A stretch of DNA of 64,000 nucleotides from Streptomyces sp. MNU76 (GTDB lineage Bacteria > Actinomycetota > Actinomycetes > Streptomycetales > Streptomycetaceae): assembly GCF_020982545.1 (NCBI RefSeq), contig NZ_JAJKLK010000001.1, forward strand, positions 744,001-808,000, in the 5' to 3' direction. The notes below the pieces were generated by a model. The model did no database searches. It was not told the origin of the DNA and saw nothing but the letters and a program-made list of their open reading frames with translations. Positions 1 through 9,425 of the stretch are shown here, piece by piece. Made by a program: the position numbers and the translations under genes. The first letter of the stretch is position 1. Every line of letters starts with the position of its first letter.

Positions 1-602
1 CACTCCGCGAGCCAGTCGTTGCGCGCGCGGAGGACGGACAGGTCGTCGGGGGAGGGAAGTCCGCCGAGGAGCAGGCTGCCGAGGGAGCGTACGGTGACCG
101 ACCCGGAGCCGTCGTTGCGTAGCCGGACGCGGGAGCGCAGTACGGAGATGCCGTCCGGTGAGGCGTACTCCACGAAAGTGGTCAACCCGGTCGCCGGGTC
201 GTGGAGTTCGAAGGTCAGCCGATGCCACCGCACGCGGTCACCCGAACCACCAGCCGAACCACCAGCCGAATCACCCTGCTCCGCAGCCGCGTTGTCGGGC
301 CCGGGATCGCAAGTGGAGTGATGGGCACGGTACTTCAGACGGGCGCCGATCGCCGTGCCGGTGAAGCGGGGTCTGGCCCAGCCGGTGCCGTCGCCGAGCA
401 GGACCAGGTCGACCAGGGGCGGCGAGGGGGTCGCCTTGGTCTCCTCGGGGCCGGGCGCGGGGTCGTCGGGGCGACGGACGCGCAGCAGCCGGGGAGTGTC
501 TCCGCTGAGGTCGAAGTCGGCGGTCAGCGCGGAGTGGCCCCAACGGTAGGAGAGGCTCCACGGGAACGCGTCGGTCCACTGGTGACGGTCGTGCTGCGAC
601 AT
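1..602 (-). CDS. Alpha-galactosidase (GH36-type), N-terminal part
   Basis: Partial gene: it starts with ATG at 602 (MSQHDRHQWTDAFPW) and reads off the left edge, so only about 200 N-terminal residues are visible. The visible part is the beta-sandwich domain that precedes the GH36 catalytic barrel; landmarks are LSYRWGHSALTADFDL near residue 16 and RSRVRLRNDGSGSVTVRSL near residue 165. Catalytic aspartates lie beyond the window. The family hydrolyses terminal alpha-galactosides in the cytoplasm and no signal peptide is seen. A slightly Gly/Ser-rich insertion is present around residues 105-115. The 5' region, 603-800, would hold its promoter. Family call is good; substrate is inferred. Confidence 0.75.
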   Translation of the reverse strand, partial: MSQHDRHQWTDAFPWSLSYRWGHSALTADFDLSGDTPRLLRVRRPDDPAPGPEETKATPSPPLVDLVLLGDGTGWARPRFTGTAIGARLKYRAHHSTCDPGPDNAAAEQGDSAGGSAGGSGDRVRWHRLTFELHDPATGLTTFVEYASPDGISVLRSRVRLRNDGSGSVTVRSLGSLLLGGLPSPDDLSVLRARNDWLAE

Positions 603-800
603 GTGATCCCCCCGGGTCGGCTGGGCTCCCAAGTGTTCACGGCGAGCTGTGCGTCCGCTGTCCCCATCGTGTGCGAAGCGGCGGGTCAACCACACAGGAT
701 CTACGTATCCGAAAGCATGAACGTTCAAGCAGGCGAGGTGTCAATGCAGATCATCACAGCGACATCAGCACCGATAAGGCGAGCAGGAGGAGACCCCACA

Positions 801-1179
801 TGAATGCCGTGGCGCTGAGCGAGACCGTCCTGAAGCACGCCTGTCCCGAAGTCGGGCTGTAGCTGGCCGAGTTCGTCGATCGGCACGGTGGCCTCGTCGG
901 CTCCGTCCAGCTGTCCGAGCCCGCCGAGGAGGGGGAGATCGTGCTCGTCGCCGCGCGCAGCCTGCCTGCTGCCGTGGTGAACGGGGGTCGGTCACGCTGC
1001 CCGTCTTCGCCCCGGACGACCACACGAAGCTGGTCGCCGTCGTCGGCCTGGGCTTCGCGGAGCCCAAGGAGTTCACGGCCGAGGAGATAGCGAAGTACGC
1101 GGAGGACGCGGAGGACGCGAAAACCGTACCGACCACGCCCTGCCCCGAGGACCGGCCGACCGTCAACTCCACGGGCTGA
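801..1179 (+). pseudogene. Decayed short coding region, unknown family
   Basis: Reading from ATG 801 gives MNAVALSETVLKHACPEVGL and then a TAG stop. The same frame continues without a start (LAEFVDRHGGLVGSVQLSEP, AEEGEIVLVAARSLPAAVV), and a frame change near 985 continues into GSVTLPVFAPDDHTKLVAVV and on to a TGA at 1177-1179. Third positions are strongly G/C throughout the two frames, as in real Streptomyces genes, so this looks like one gene of about 125 codons with one stop and one frameshift. I do not recognise the family. An alternative is two sequencing errors in an intact gene. A purine-rich RBS-like stretch (GGAGGAGA) lies just upstream of 801. Confidence 0.4.
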
Positions 1180-1411
1180 CTCGCGGCTGACCCTGCCCCA
1201 TCTCGCGGCCGGTTCACGGGGCCGGCCCGCGACAGACTCACGGGCCGGTACAGCCGCACAGCCGCGCGGGCCGACTCACGGTCGCCCCAATGGCCTGCCC
1301 CCGGCCGCATGCACCCGCAGCCCGACGTATGAGCTGCTCCGCGAGTCGGGGCGGGCTGTCCGCGCGCCGGTCCATCTCGGGAGCGGGCCCCGGCCCCGCC
1401 GCCCGCCACCC

Positions 1412-3740
1412 CTACTTCCTCACCGTCTCCAACCGCACCGCGCACGTCTTGAACTCCGGCATGCGAGAGGTGGGGTCGAGGGCGGGGTTGGTGAGGGTGT
1501 TGGCGCGGCCCTCGCCCGGCCAGTGGAACGGCATGAAGACCGTGTCCGGGCGGATGGTGGTCGTGATGCGCGCCGGAGCTACGGCCCGGCCCCGGCGGGA
1601 GACCACGGCCACCAGGTCGCCCTCCGCCGCGCCGAGCCGCTCGGCCAGCCGGGGGTGCAGTTCCACGAAGGGCCCGGGCGCGGCGGAGTTGAGCTCGTCG
1701 ACCCGCCGGGTCTGGGCGCCCGACTGGTACTGGGCGACCACGCGTCCGGTGGTGAGCAGCACCGGGTACTCGGCGTCCGGTTCCTCGGCCGACGCCCGGT
1801 GTGAGACGGGCACGAACCGGGCCCGGCCGTCCTCGGTGGCGAACCGGTCGAGAAAGAGCCGCGGCGTCCCGGGATGCACCTCGGCGGACTCCACGGGACT
1901 TCCACCCCGCCCGCAACCCGCTCCGCCCCGGCCCCGCGGCCGGGCCTGCCCCGGCGCCCGTCACCTGCTCCGCCCCGGCGCCCGCGGTCGGGCTTGCTCC
2001 ACTGCCCGTCACCTGCTCCGCCCCGGCGCCCGCCACCGCGCCGGCCCCGGCGCCCGTCGCCGAGTCCGTCCCGGCGCCCGCCGCAGGGCGCGCCTCGGCA
2101 CTCGACGCCGCCTCCACCACCGTCACCGGCGCCGGGCAGGGCCAGAACACCCCGTTCTCCTCGGCCAGTCGGCGGTAGGTGATGCCCGAGTAGTCGGCGA
2201 GCCCGCCCGCGCTCGCCCGGCGCAGCTCCTCGAAGACCTCCTCGGCGTCGGTCGAGAACCCCTTCTCGACACCCAGCCGGTCGGCCAGCTCGTGCATGAC
2301 CTCCAGGTCGCTGCGGACCCCCTCGGGCGGCGTGATCGCGCGCCGCCGCAGCAGCACCCGGCCCTCCAGATTGGTCGTCGTGCCGGTCTCCTCGGCCCAC
2401 TGCGTCACCGGCAGCACCACGTCCGCCAGCGCCGCCGTCTCCGACAGCACGACATCGCACACCGCGAGGAAGTCCAGCGACCTGATTCGCTCCTCGATGT
2501 GCGCGGCGCGCGGCGCCGACACCACCGGGTTGGAGCCCATCAGCAGCAGCGACTTGATGTCACCGCCGAGCGCGTCCAGCAGCTCGTACGCGCTGCGTCC
2601 CGGCCCGGGCAGGCTGTCGGGGTCCACGCCCCAGACCTCGGCGACGTGCCGCCGCGCCTCGGGGTCGACCAGCTTGCGGTAGCCCGGGAGCTGGTCGGCC
2701 TTCTGACCGTGCTCGCGCCCGCCCTGCCCGTTGCCCTGCCCGGTGAGGCAGCCGTAGCCGGACAGCGGCCGCCCGGCCCGCCCCGTGGCCAGCGTGAGGT
2801 TGATCCACGCGCCGACCGTGTCCGTGCCCTTGGACTGCTGCTCGGGCCCGCGCGCGGTGAGCACCATCGCATGCTCGGGCTCGCAGAACAGCCGTACCGC
2901 TTCGCGGAGTTGGGGAACGGACACCCCCGTGATCCGCTCCACGTACTCTGGCCAGTGCGCCATGGCGGCGGCCCGCGCCTCCTCCCAGCCGCTGGTCCGC
3001 TCGCGGATGTACTCCTCGTCCACCCGCCCCTCGGCCACGATCAGATGCAGCAGCCCGAGCGCGAGGGCGAGATCGGTGCCGGGGCGCGGTGACAGGTGCA
3101 GATCGGCCTGCTCGGCCGTACGCGTGCGGCGCGGATCGATGACGATCAGCTTGCCGCCGTTCTCCCTCAGCTCGGTGAGATAGCGCAGCGCCGGCGGCAT
3201 GGTCTCCGCGAGGTTGGACCCGACGAGGACGACACACCCCGTCCTCGGGATGTCCTCCAGCGGGAACGGCAGCCCCCGGTCCAGGCCGAAAGCCTTCGTC
3301 CCGGCGGCCGCGGCCGAGGACATGCAGAAGCGGCCGTTGTAGTCGATCTGCGAGGTGCCGAGGACGATCCGCGCGAACTTGCCGAGCAGATAAGCCTTCT
3401 CGTTCGTCAGCCCGCCGCCGCCGAACACTCCGCACGCGTCCGGGCCATGTTCCGCACGCGTGCGGGTGAGTCCCTCGGCGATCCGGTCGAGTGCCTCGTC
3501 CCAGGAGGCGGGTTCCAGGTTGCCCGCCCTTCTGACCAAGGGACTGGTCAGCCTGACCCGGGACGAGAGCACAGCCGGGGCCGTACGACCCTTGCCGCAC
3601 AGTGCTCCCCGGTTCACCGGGAAGTCCGCGCGCTCCGTGACCACTACGACCCCTTCGGTCCCGTCCGCACCGGGCGTCAGGTTCATCCCGCACTGCAGGG
3701 CGCAGTACGGGCAGTGGGTGGGCGTCGCGGAGTTCGGCAT
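1412..3740 (-). CDS. nasA: Assimilatory nitrate reductase catalytic subunit (molybdopterin oxidoreductase), frameshifted
   Basis: Reduces nitrate to nitrite in the cytoplasm using Mo-bis-MGD and a [4Fe-4S] cluster. Starting at ATG 3740 (MPNSATPTHCPYC) the N-terminus carries the cluster motif CPYCALQC with the fourth cysteine in ALCGKGRTA. The molybdopterin domain follows (GRFCMSSAAAAG, ARGPEQQSKGTD, LLLMGSNPVVSAP, QWAEETGTTTN). A Gly/Ala-rich repeated linker of about 60 residues, unusual for the family, leads to the C-terminal dinucleotide-binding domain (YPVLLTTGRVVAQYQSG, FMPFHWPGEGRANTLTNPAL). That domain is in another frame: a single-base indel near 1895-1915 separates the parts. No Tat signal, as expected for the assimilatory type. 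It could be a sequencing error in G/C runs. Siroheme supply for nitrite reductase is encoded nearby at 5555. Confidence 0.85.
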
Positions 3741-4026
3741 ACCGCTCAGCGTGCGTCGCACGTGTTACGCGCCGGGACGCCCCTCGTTACGCGACCGGCA
3801 CGGGGACCTCCCGGCGGCATCGGGCCCGGCGTGAGGAAGGGCGCCGCCGGATGCCGCGATTCCGTCACTGTATGTGGTCGCCTCGCCGCTTTCCGTCCAT
3901 CTGTTCGGGCCCCGCGTGCTAAGAACTACGGGCGCCACAGACACGGGGGTCGTGCCGCGAGCCCCGTGTGGCGCACGACCTGTCACCCGGCCCGCGCGCG
4001 GGCCACAGGGGGAAGAGGACAACCAC

Positions 4027-4521
4027 GTGAACCGTATGCGCACCACCGCCGCCGTCCTGGGTACCGTCGGTGCCCTGACCGCCACTCAGCTCGGCCTCGC
4101 CGGAGCCGCCTCCGCCGCGCCCCGGGCCGCCGGCTGCCCGATCGAACTCCGTTCGCCCAAGAGCTTCACCCTGGACGCGAAGAACCGGGTGCAGGGCGGC
4201 CTCTACTTCGCTCTCAGGAACAAGAGCAAGACCGCGAGCTTCAAGGACGTCAGCCTGACCGTCAGCAAGCCCGTCAACCTGACCTTCACCTACGCCACGC
4301 CCACCAAGGGCAGCAAGATCACCAAGCGCACCTCGAAGGTCGCCACCGTCCACACCAGGACACTGAAGAAGAAGGACACCACCGGTCTGCGCATCAGCGC
4401 CTACATGACCAACAGCAAGAAGCCCTACGAGGTTCGCTTCACCGTTCGCGGCAAGACCGCCGCCGGCAAGCAGTGGGGCTGCGCGGTGGATCAGGGCTGG
4501 TGGGGCAGTATCAAGCACTGA
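4027..4521 (+). CDS. Small secreted protein
   Basis: 164 residues from GTG 4027, preceded by a purine-rich site (GGGGGAAGAGGA). Residues 1-30 form a Sec signal peptide: positive start MNRMRTT, hydrophobic stretch, and a likely cut after GAASAA. The mature part is Lys/Thr-rich with alternating polar and hydrophobic residues (FALRNKSKTASFKDVSLTVS), suggesting an all-beta fold, and has two cysteines (CPIEL near 38, WGCAV near 155) that could form a disulfide. I do not recognise a family or enzyme motif. It stands alone between convergent genes. A G/C palindrome (GCCCGCGCGCGGGC) lies about 40 bp upstream of the start. Confidence 0.75.
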   Translation: MNRMRTTAAVLGTVGALTATQLGLAGAASAAPRAAGCPIELRSPKSFTLDAKNRVQGGLYFALRNKSKTASFKDVSLTVSKPVNLTFTYATPTKGSKITKRTSKVATVHTRTLKKKDTTGLRISAYMTNSKKPYEVRFTVRGKTAAGKQWGCAVDQGWWGSIKH

Positions 4522-4573
4522 GGGTGCGCCAGGGGAGGCTTCGACGGCCCGCACACGGCCCTCTTCGCACCCT

Positions 4574-5287
4574 CTACTGCCCCGCCGAGGGCCCCCGCCC
4601 CGCCGACGCGAGCGCCTTCTCGACCCCCGTTTCCTCCGGTCCGAGGAAGCGGGGGTCCGGCTCGAACAGGGCGTCCAGGGAGGCCTTGCCCGCCGCGAAC
4701 AGCTCCCGGGTGGCCCCGTAGTACCAGGTTCCGTCGTGCCGGTCCTGCACGCCGACGCCGTACGACTCGACGCCCGCCTCCTCGCACAGCGCGACCGCCC
4801 GGCGTATGTGGAAGCCCTGGCTGACGAGCACCGCCCGGTCCACACCGAAGATCTTCTTGGCGCGGACGCAGGAGTCCCAGGTGTCGAACCCGGCGTAGTC
4901 GCTGACGATCCGGTCGTCCGGCACGCCGTGCTCGGTGAGATAGCCGCGCATCGCGTCCGGCTCGTCGTACTCCACGCGGCTGTTGTCCCCGGTGACCAGG
5001 ACCACCTTGATCCGGCCCGACCGGTACAGCTCGGCCGCCGCGTCCAGCCGGCGCGCGAGGTACGGGGACGGCTCGCCCTGCCAGAGCCCGGCGCCGAAGA
5101 CCACCGCGACCTCGGTGCGCGGCGCGTCGGCCGTGGTCCGCAGCCGGTCGGCGGCCGCCGTGTACATCCAGGTCGAGGGCAGCAGTGCCAGCACGCACAG
5201 CAGCATCACCGCCTGCACGGCCCGCCGCCGCCCCGCCCGCGTACGCGGCAGCCGAACGGCGCGCACGATCCGCCCGATACGCCTCAC
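4574..5287 (-). CDS. YdcF/SanA-like DUF218 membrane protein
   Basis: A basic N-terminus followed by one membrane helix (AVMLLCVLALLPSTWMYTAA) anchors an extracytoplasmic DUF218 domain. Its signatures are VAVVFGAGLWQGEPSPYLARR, VVLVTGDNSRVEYDEP, DDRIVSDYAGFDTWDS and AVLVSQGFHIRRAVALCEEAG. E. coli SanA, a relative, affects envelope permeability to vancomycin; the biochemical role of the family is not settled. The start is taken at GTG (VRRIGRIVRAVRLP) because a GAGGGGA site precedes it. An upstream TTG at 5377 would add 30 residues. Convergent with the secreted-protein gene to its left. Confidence 0.8.
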   Translation of the reverse strand: MRRIGRIVRAVRLPRTRAGRRRAVQAVMLLCVLALLPSTWMYTAAADRLRTTADAPRTEVAVVFGAGLWQGEPSPYLARRLDAAAELYRSGRIKVVLVTGDNSRVEYDEPDAMRGYLTEHGVPDDRIVSDYAGFDTWDSCVRAKKIFGVDRAVLVSQGFHIRRAVALCEEAGVESYGVGVQDRHDGTWYYGATRELFAAGKASLDALFEPDPRFLGPEETGVEKALASAGRGPSAGQ

Positions 5288-5554
5288 TGCGCCCCCGTCC
5301 CCTCGGACCCGCTCATGTGTCCTGCTTGTTTCCGGCGAGCCCGTCCGGGCCCGTCCGATCCCGCCCCACTCGACCAACGAAGACGTCAGTCACGGAGATC
5401 CGGTTCACCGCTCAGCGTGACAAGCTTCACCCGGACGTGTGAAAAGGGCAGGTCGCGGAGGTTCACACGCCCGTGCCGCGCGCGGTGAAGTGCCGGAAAA
5501 CACCCGTCACCACCGCGCAACGGGGAGGCAACGTCCTCCCGACACCATCGGTGC

Positions 5555-6414
5555 ATGACGGCGACGACGAGCAAGTCGAACGCGGACCTCGACAGTACGG
5601 CGCACATCATGAACCTGATCAGTGACCAGTTGGCCACCCAGCTCAGCCGCGTCTCCCGCGACGGCACCCGGCGCCCCGCCCCACCGGCGCTCGTCCTGGT
5701 CGCGCACGGCAGCCGTGACCCGCGCGCCCTGGCGACCGTTCGCACCCTCATGGAGCGCGTCCGCGAGCAGCGCCCCGGCCTCGCCGTGCACCTCGGCCAC
5801 ATCGAGCTGAACGAGCCCCTGCTCCCCGACACCCTCGCCGCCCTCGGCGACCGGGAAGCCGTCCTCGTCCCCCTCCTCCTCAGCCGCGGCTACCACGTCA
5901 AGCAGGACATCCCGGAGATGGCCGCGGCCGCCGAGGCCCGCACCCGCCTGGCCACCCCCTCGGCCCGCACCCCCTCGTCGACGCCCTGCACGCCCGCCTC
6001 GTCGAGGCCGGCTGGCGCACCCGTATGAGCGCGGCCCGGAGCCGGGGAAGCGCGGTCGTCCTCGCCGCCGCCGGCTCCCGCGACCCCGAGGCCGCCCTGG
6101 ACGCCGGCCGCACGGCCCGCCTCCTCGCCGACCGCCTGGGCGTCCCGGTCCTCCCCGCCTACGCCTCCGCGGCGTCCCCCACCGTCCCCGAGGCCGTCCG
6201 CACCCTCACCGCCGCGGGCCACACCCACGTGGCGGTGGCGTCCTACTTCACGGCCCCGGGCCGCTTCGCGACGGAATGCGCGGCGGCGGCCCCGTGGATC
6301 GCCGCGGCCCCCCTGGGAGTCCACCCGTCCATGGCCACCCTGGTCCTGCACCGCTACGACGAGGCACTGAGCACCCCCGGCACAACGGTGGAACGAGCCC
6401 TGGCGTCGGCATAG
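5555..6414 (+). CDS. Sirohydrochlorin chelatase (CbiX/SirB-like), frameshifted
   Basis: Would insert Fe2+ (or Co2+) into sirohydrochlorin, the last step of siroheme synthesis; siroheme serves nitrite and sulfite reductases. Two CbiX half-domains are present. The first has ALVLVAHGSRDPRALATVRT with the metal-binding His and VLVPLLLSRGYHVKQDIPEM with a second His. The second has VVLAAAGSRDPEAALDAG and HVAVASYFTAPGRFATECA. The reading frame changes at the C-run near 5951-5956. Restoring one C gives LATPLGPHPLVDALHARLVEAGWRTR and joins the halves into about 286 codons. That fits a sequencing error better than decay. Start is ATG 5555; ATG 5609 is an alternative. Confidence 0.8.
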
Positions 6415-6439
6415 GGGCCTCGCGAAACTCCCGACCCGC

Positions 6440-6528
6440 GACAGCGCCCCTCCAGGGGCGCGGGGCTGTGTCGAATGTGCGGCTCCGCCGCGTGGGCGCG
6501 ACCAGCCACGACCGACCCGTACCCGCCA
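6440..6528 (+). repeat. Streptomyces intergenic GC repeat, copy 1
   Basis: Begins with a hairpin (GCGCCCCTCCAGGGGCGC) and continues with GTGCGGCTCCGCCGCGTGGG and CGACCAGCCACGACC. The same sequence in opposite orientation is at about 9305-9390. The two copies flank the dGTPase and FAD-reductase genes. The hairpin end could terminate transcripts leaving the chelatase gene. Confidence 0.7.
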
Positions 6529-6665
6529 AACGGCAGGACCCGGCAGACGAGTAGGCACCCTTTTGTCACACCCGCCCCGTACTGTCGAATCATGGAAGGC
6601 ACAACACCCCCACCCACGACACCCCCGCGAGCCACGACACCCCGGCCGACTACGACCCGCCCTCC

Positions 6666-7916
6666 GTGGAGCGCTACGCCCCGGAGCCCGACAAACGCCC
6701 CGGCCGCACCGCCTTCCAGCGCGACCGCGCCCGCGTGCTGCACTCCGCGGCCCTGCGCAGACTCGCCGGCAAGACCCAGGTCGTCACCCCCGGCACCCGC
6801 ACCCACGTCTGGGACGCCAGCCCCCGCACCCGCCTCACCCACTCCCTGGAGTGCGCCCAGGTGGGTCGCGAGCTGGGCGCCGCCCTCGGCTGCGACCCCG
6901 ACCTCGTGGAGGCCGCCTGCCTCTCGCACGACCTCGGCCACCCCCCCTTCGGTCACAACGGAGAACAGGCACTCAACGAATTCGCCGAGGACTGCGGCGG
7001 TTTCGAGGGCAACGCCCAGTCCCTGCGCCTGCTGACCCGCATCGAGCCCAAGCGCTTCGTAGGGTCCTCCGACTCCGGTGACCTCGTCAGTGTCGGCCTC
7101 AACCTCACCCGCGCCGCCCTGGACGCCGCCACCAAGTACCCCTGGCCGCGCGGCGGTCACCCCACCGACCCCAGGTCGCCCAAGTTCGGCGTGTACGACG
7201 ACGACCGGCCCGTCTTCGACTGGGTCCGCAAGGACGCCCCCGGCACGAGCACGACCTTCGAGGCCCAGGTCATGGACTGGTCCGACGACGTGGCGTATTC
7301 CGTGCACGACGTCGAGGACGGCCTGCACGCGGGCCACATCGATCCGGCCTGTCTGCACGCGGAGCCCGAACGCCGAGCGGTCTTCGAGGTCGCCCGCGGC
7401 CGGTACGTCCCCGCGGACACCGACCCGGCCGAACTCGCCGCCGCCCTCGACCGCCTCCTCGACCAGGAGTGGTGGCCCCACGGCTACGACGGGACGGCCG
7501 TCGCCCAGGCCCGGTTGAAGGACGCCACCAGCCAGCTCATCGGCCGGTTCTGCCTCGCCGCCGAGGGCGCCACCCGGCGGGCGTACGGAGGCGGCCCTCT
7601 CACCCGGTACGCCGCCGAACTGGTCGTCCCGCGCGAGACGCGGCTGGAGTGCGCCGTGCTGAAGGCGGTCGCCGACCGCTATGTGATGCAGCGGGCCGAG
7701 CAGGAACGGCTCCGCGCCGACCAGCGGATCGTCGTGGCCGAACTCGCCGAGGCGCTCACCGCCCGGGCGCCGGAGGGGCTCGAACCGCAGTTCCGCGCGC
7801 TGTTCGACTCGGCCCCGGACGACCGCGCCCGCAAGCGGGTGATCGTCGACCAGATCGCTTCCCTCACCGACACCTCCGCCCGCGCGCTGCACGCGAGACT
7901 GACGGGGCGGAAGTGA
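6666..7916 (+). CDS. dgt: Deoxyguanosinetriphosphate triphosphohydrolase-like protein (HD domain)
   Basis: Hydrolyses dNTPs to deoxynucleoside and triphosphate, tuning the nucleotide pool. HD-domain metal ligands are visible: the His in [11 protein letters not shown] (near residue 55), the HD pair in [18 protein letters not shown] (near 80-90), and the later Asp in [21 protein letters not shown] (near 205). Length (about 416 residues) is normal. GTG 6666 is the first start in this frame, but no good RBS precedes it. ATG 6592 (MEGTT), which resembles the N-terminus I recall for relatives, is in a different frame, so a one-base indel in the C-runs at 6600-6640 may hide the true start. Followed by an independent FAD-reductase gene. 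Confidence 0.85.
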   Translation: MERYAPEPDKRPGRTAFQRDRARVLHSAALRRLAGKTQVVTPGTRTHVWDASPRTRLTHSLECAQVGRELGAALGCDPDLVEAACLSHDLGHPPFGHNGEQALNEFAEDCGGFEGNAQSLRLLTRIEPKRFVGSSDSGDLVSVGLNLTRAALDAATKYPWPRGGHPTDPRSPKFGVYDDDRPVFDWVRKDAPGTSTTFEAQVMDWSDDVAYSVHDVEDGLHAGHIDPACLHAEPERRAVFEVARGRYVPADTDPAELAAALDRLLDQEWWPHGYDGTAVAQARLKDATSQLIGRFCLAAEGATRRAYGGGPLTRYAAELVVPRETRLECAVLKAVADRYVMQRAEQERLRADQRIVVAELAEALTARAPEGLEPQFRALFDSAPDDRARKRVIVDQIASLTDTSARALHARLTGRK

Positions 7917-8020
7917 CGAAAACGTGACCCTGCGTGGCCTGATCGGGTCACTACCCCTTCCCGCATCACGCTCCGTGCGGGACGCTCGCATGTGGACGCA
8001 CCCTTAAGAGGAGGCATCAA

Positions 8021-9286
8021 GTGGTCGACGCGGATCAGACATTCGTCATCGTCGGAGGCGGTCTCGCCGGCGCGAAAGCGGCCGAGACGCTCCGAGCGGA
8101 GGGCTTCACCGGCCGCGTGATACTGATCTGCGACGAACGCGACCACCCCTACGAGCGTCCGCCGCTGTCCAAGGGCTATCTGCTCGGCAAGGAGGAGCGC
8201 GACAGCGTCTTCGTCCACGAGCCGTCCTGGTACGCGCGCAACGACATCGAACTCCACCTCGGCCAGACCGTCGACGCGATCGACCGTACGGCGAGGACCG
8301 TTCGCTTCGGTGACGACGGCACCCTTGTCCACTACGACAAACTGCTGCTCGCGACCGGCGCCGAGCCCCGCCGCCTGGACATCCCGGGCACCGATCTCGC
8401 GGGTGTCCACCATCTGCGCCGTCTCGCCCACGCCGAGCGCCTCAAGGGCGTCCTCGCCGCCCTCGGCCGGGACAACGGCCACCTCGTGGTCGCGGGCGCC
8501 GGCTGGATCGGCCTGGAGGTGGCGGCGGCGGCCCGCGAGTACGGCGCGGAGGTCACCGTCGTCGAGCCGGAACCGACGCCCCTGCACGGCGTCCTCGGCC
8601 CCGAGCTGGGCAACCTCTTCGCCGAGCTGCACCGCGAGCACGGCGTCCGCTTCCACTTCGGCGCGAGGCTCACGGAGATCGTCGGCCAGGACGGCATGGT
8701 CCTGGCGGCCCGCACGGACACGGGGGAGGAGCACCCGGCGCACGACGTCCTCGCGGCCATCGGCGCGGGTCCGCGCGTGGGTCTCGCCGAGGCGGCGGGG
8801 CTGGAGATCGCCGACCGCGCGCACGGCGGGGGCATCGCCGTCGACGCGGGGCTGCGTACCTCCGACCCCTCCATCTACGCCGCCGGTGACGTCGTCTCCT
8901 TCCCACATGCCCTGTTCGACACCCGGCTGCGGGTGGAGCACTGGGCCAACGCGCTCAACGGCGGGCCGGCCGCAGCCCGCTCGATGCTCGGCAAGGACGT
9001 CACCTACGACCGGGTGCCCTATTTCTTCTCCGACCAGTACGACCTGGGCATGGAGTACTCGGGGTGGGCGCCGCCCGGATCGTACGACCAGGTGCTGATC
9101 CGGGGGGACGCGGGCAAGCGGGAGTTCATCGCGTTCTGGGTGAAGGAGGGGCGGGTGCTGGCCGGGATGAACGTGAACGTGTGGGATGTCACTGAGCCGA
9201 TCCAGAAGCTGATCCGGTCCCGGGCGCGGGTGGATGTGGACGCGCTGTCGAATCCCCAGGTGCCGTTGGAGAGTTTGCCCGCCTAG
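8021..9286 (+). CDS. FAD-dependent NAD(P)H:ferredoxin/rubredoxin-type reductase
   Basis: 421 residues from GTG 8021 with an excellent RBS (AAGAGGAGG, 6 nt spacing). The N-terminal FAD fold is FVIVGGGLAGAKAAETLRAEG; the NAD(P)-binding fold is LVVAGAGWIGLEVAAAAREYG. The second FAD contact is SIYAAGDVVSFP, and RPPLSKGYLLGKEE is typical of the putidaredoxin/ferredoxin reductase family. The C-terminal reductase domain (HWANALNGGPAAARSMLG, DVTYDRVPYFFSDQYDLGME) is complete. It would pass electrons from NAD(P)H to a ferredoxin; the partner is not in the window. Cytoplasmic, probably a single-gene transcript ended by the repeat at 9305-9390. Confidence 0.88.
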   Translation: MVDADQTFVIVGGGLAGAKAAETLRAEGFTGRVILICDERDHPYERPPLSKGYLLGKEERDSVFVHEPSWYARNDIELHLGQTVDAIDRTARTVRFGDDGTLVHYDKLLLATGAEPRRLDIPGTDLAGVHHLRRLAHAERLKGVLAALGRDNGHLVVAGAGWIGLEVAAAAREYGAEVTVVEPEPTPLHGVLGPELGNLFAELHREHGVRFHFGARLTEIVGQDGMVLAARTDTGEEHPAHDVLAAIGAGPRVGLAEAAGLEIADRAHGGGIAVDAGLRTSDPSIYAAGDVVSFPHALFDTRLRVEHWANALNGGPAAARSMLGKDVTYDRVPYFFSDQYDLGMEYSGWAPPGSYDQVLIRGDAGKREFIAFWVKEGRVLAGMNVNVWDVTEPIQKLIRSRARVDVDALSNPQVPLESLPA

Positions 9287-9304
9287 CCGTTCGCGGGGTG
9301 GGGC

Positions 9305-9390
9305 GCGCGGGCGACCGCGGGTGGTTCGTGGTTGCTCGCGCCCACGCGGCGGAGCCGCATGTCGAAATCGCCCCGCGCCCCTTCCGCAGC
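9305..9390 (-). repeat. Streptomyces intergenic GC repeat, copy 2 (inverted)
   Basis: Reverse-complement relative of the element at 6440-6528. Read on the minus strand it gives AGGGGCGCGGGGCGATTTCG, ATGCGGCTCCGCCGCGTGGG and CGAGCAACCACGAACC. It lies between the reductase stop and dnaG, immediately upstream of the dnaG start region. Confidence 0.7.
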
Positions 9391-9425
9391 GCAGCCATGT
9401 CAGTGGGTGACCGTAGAATCTCCGC

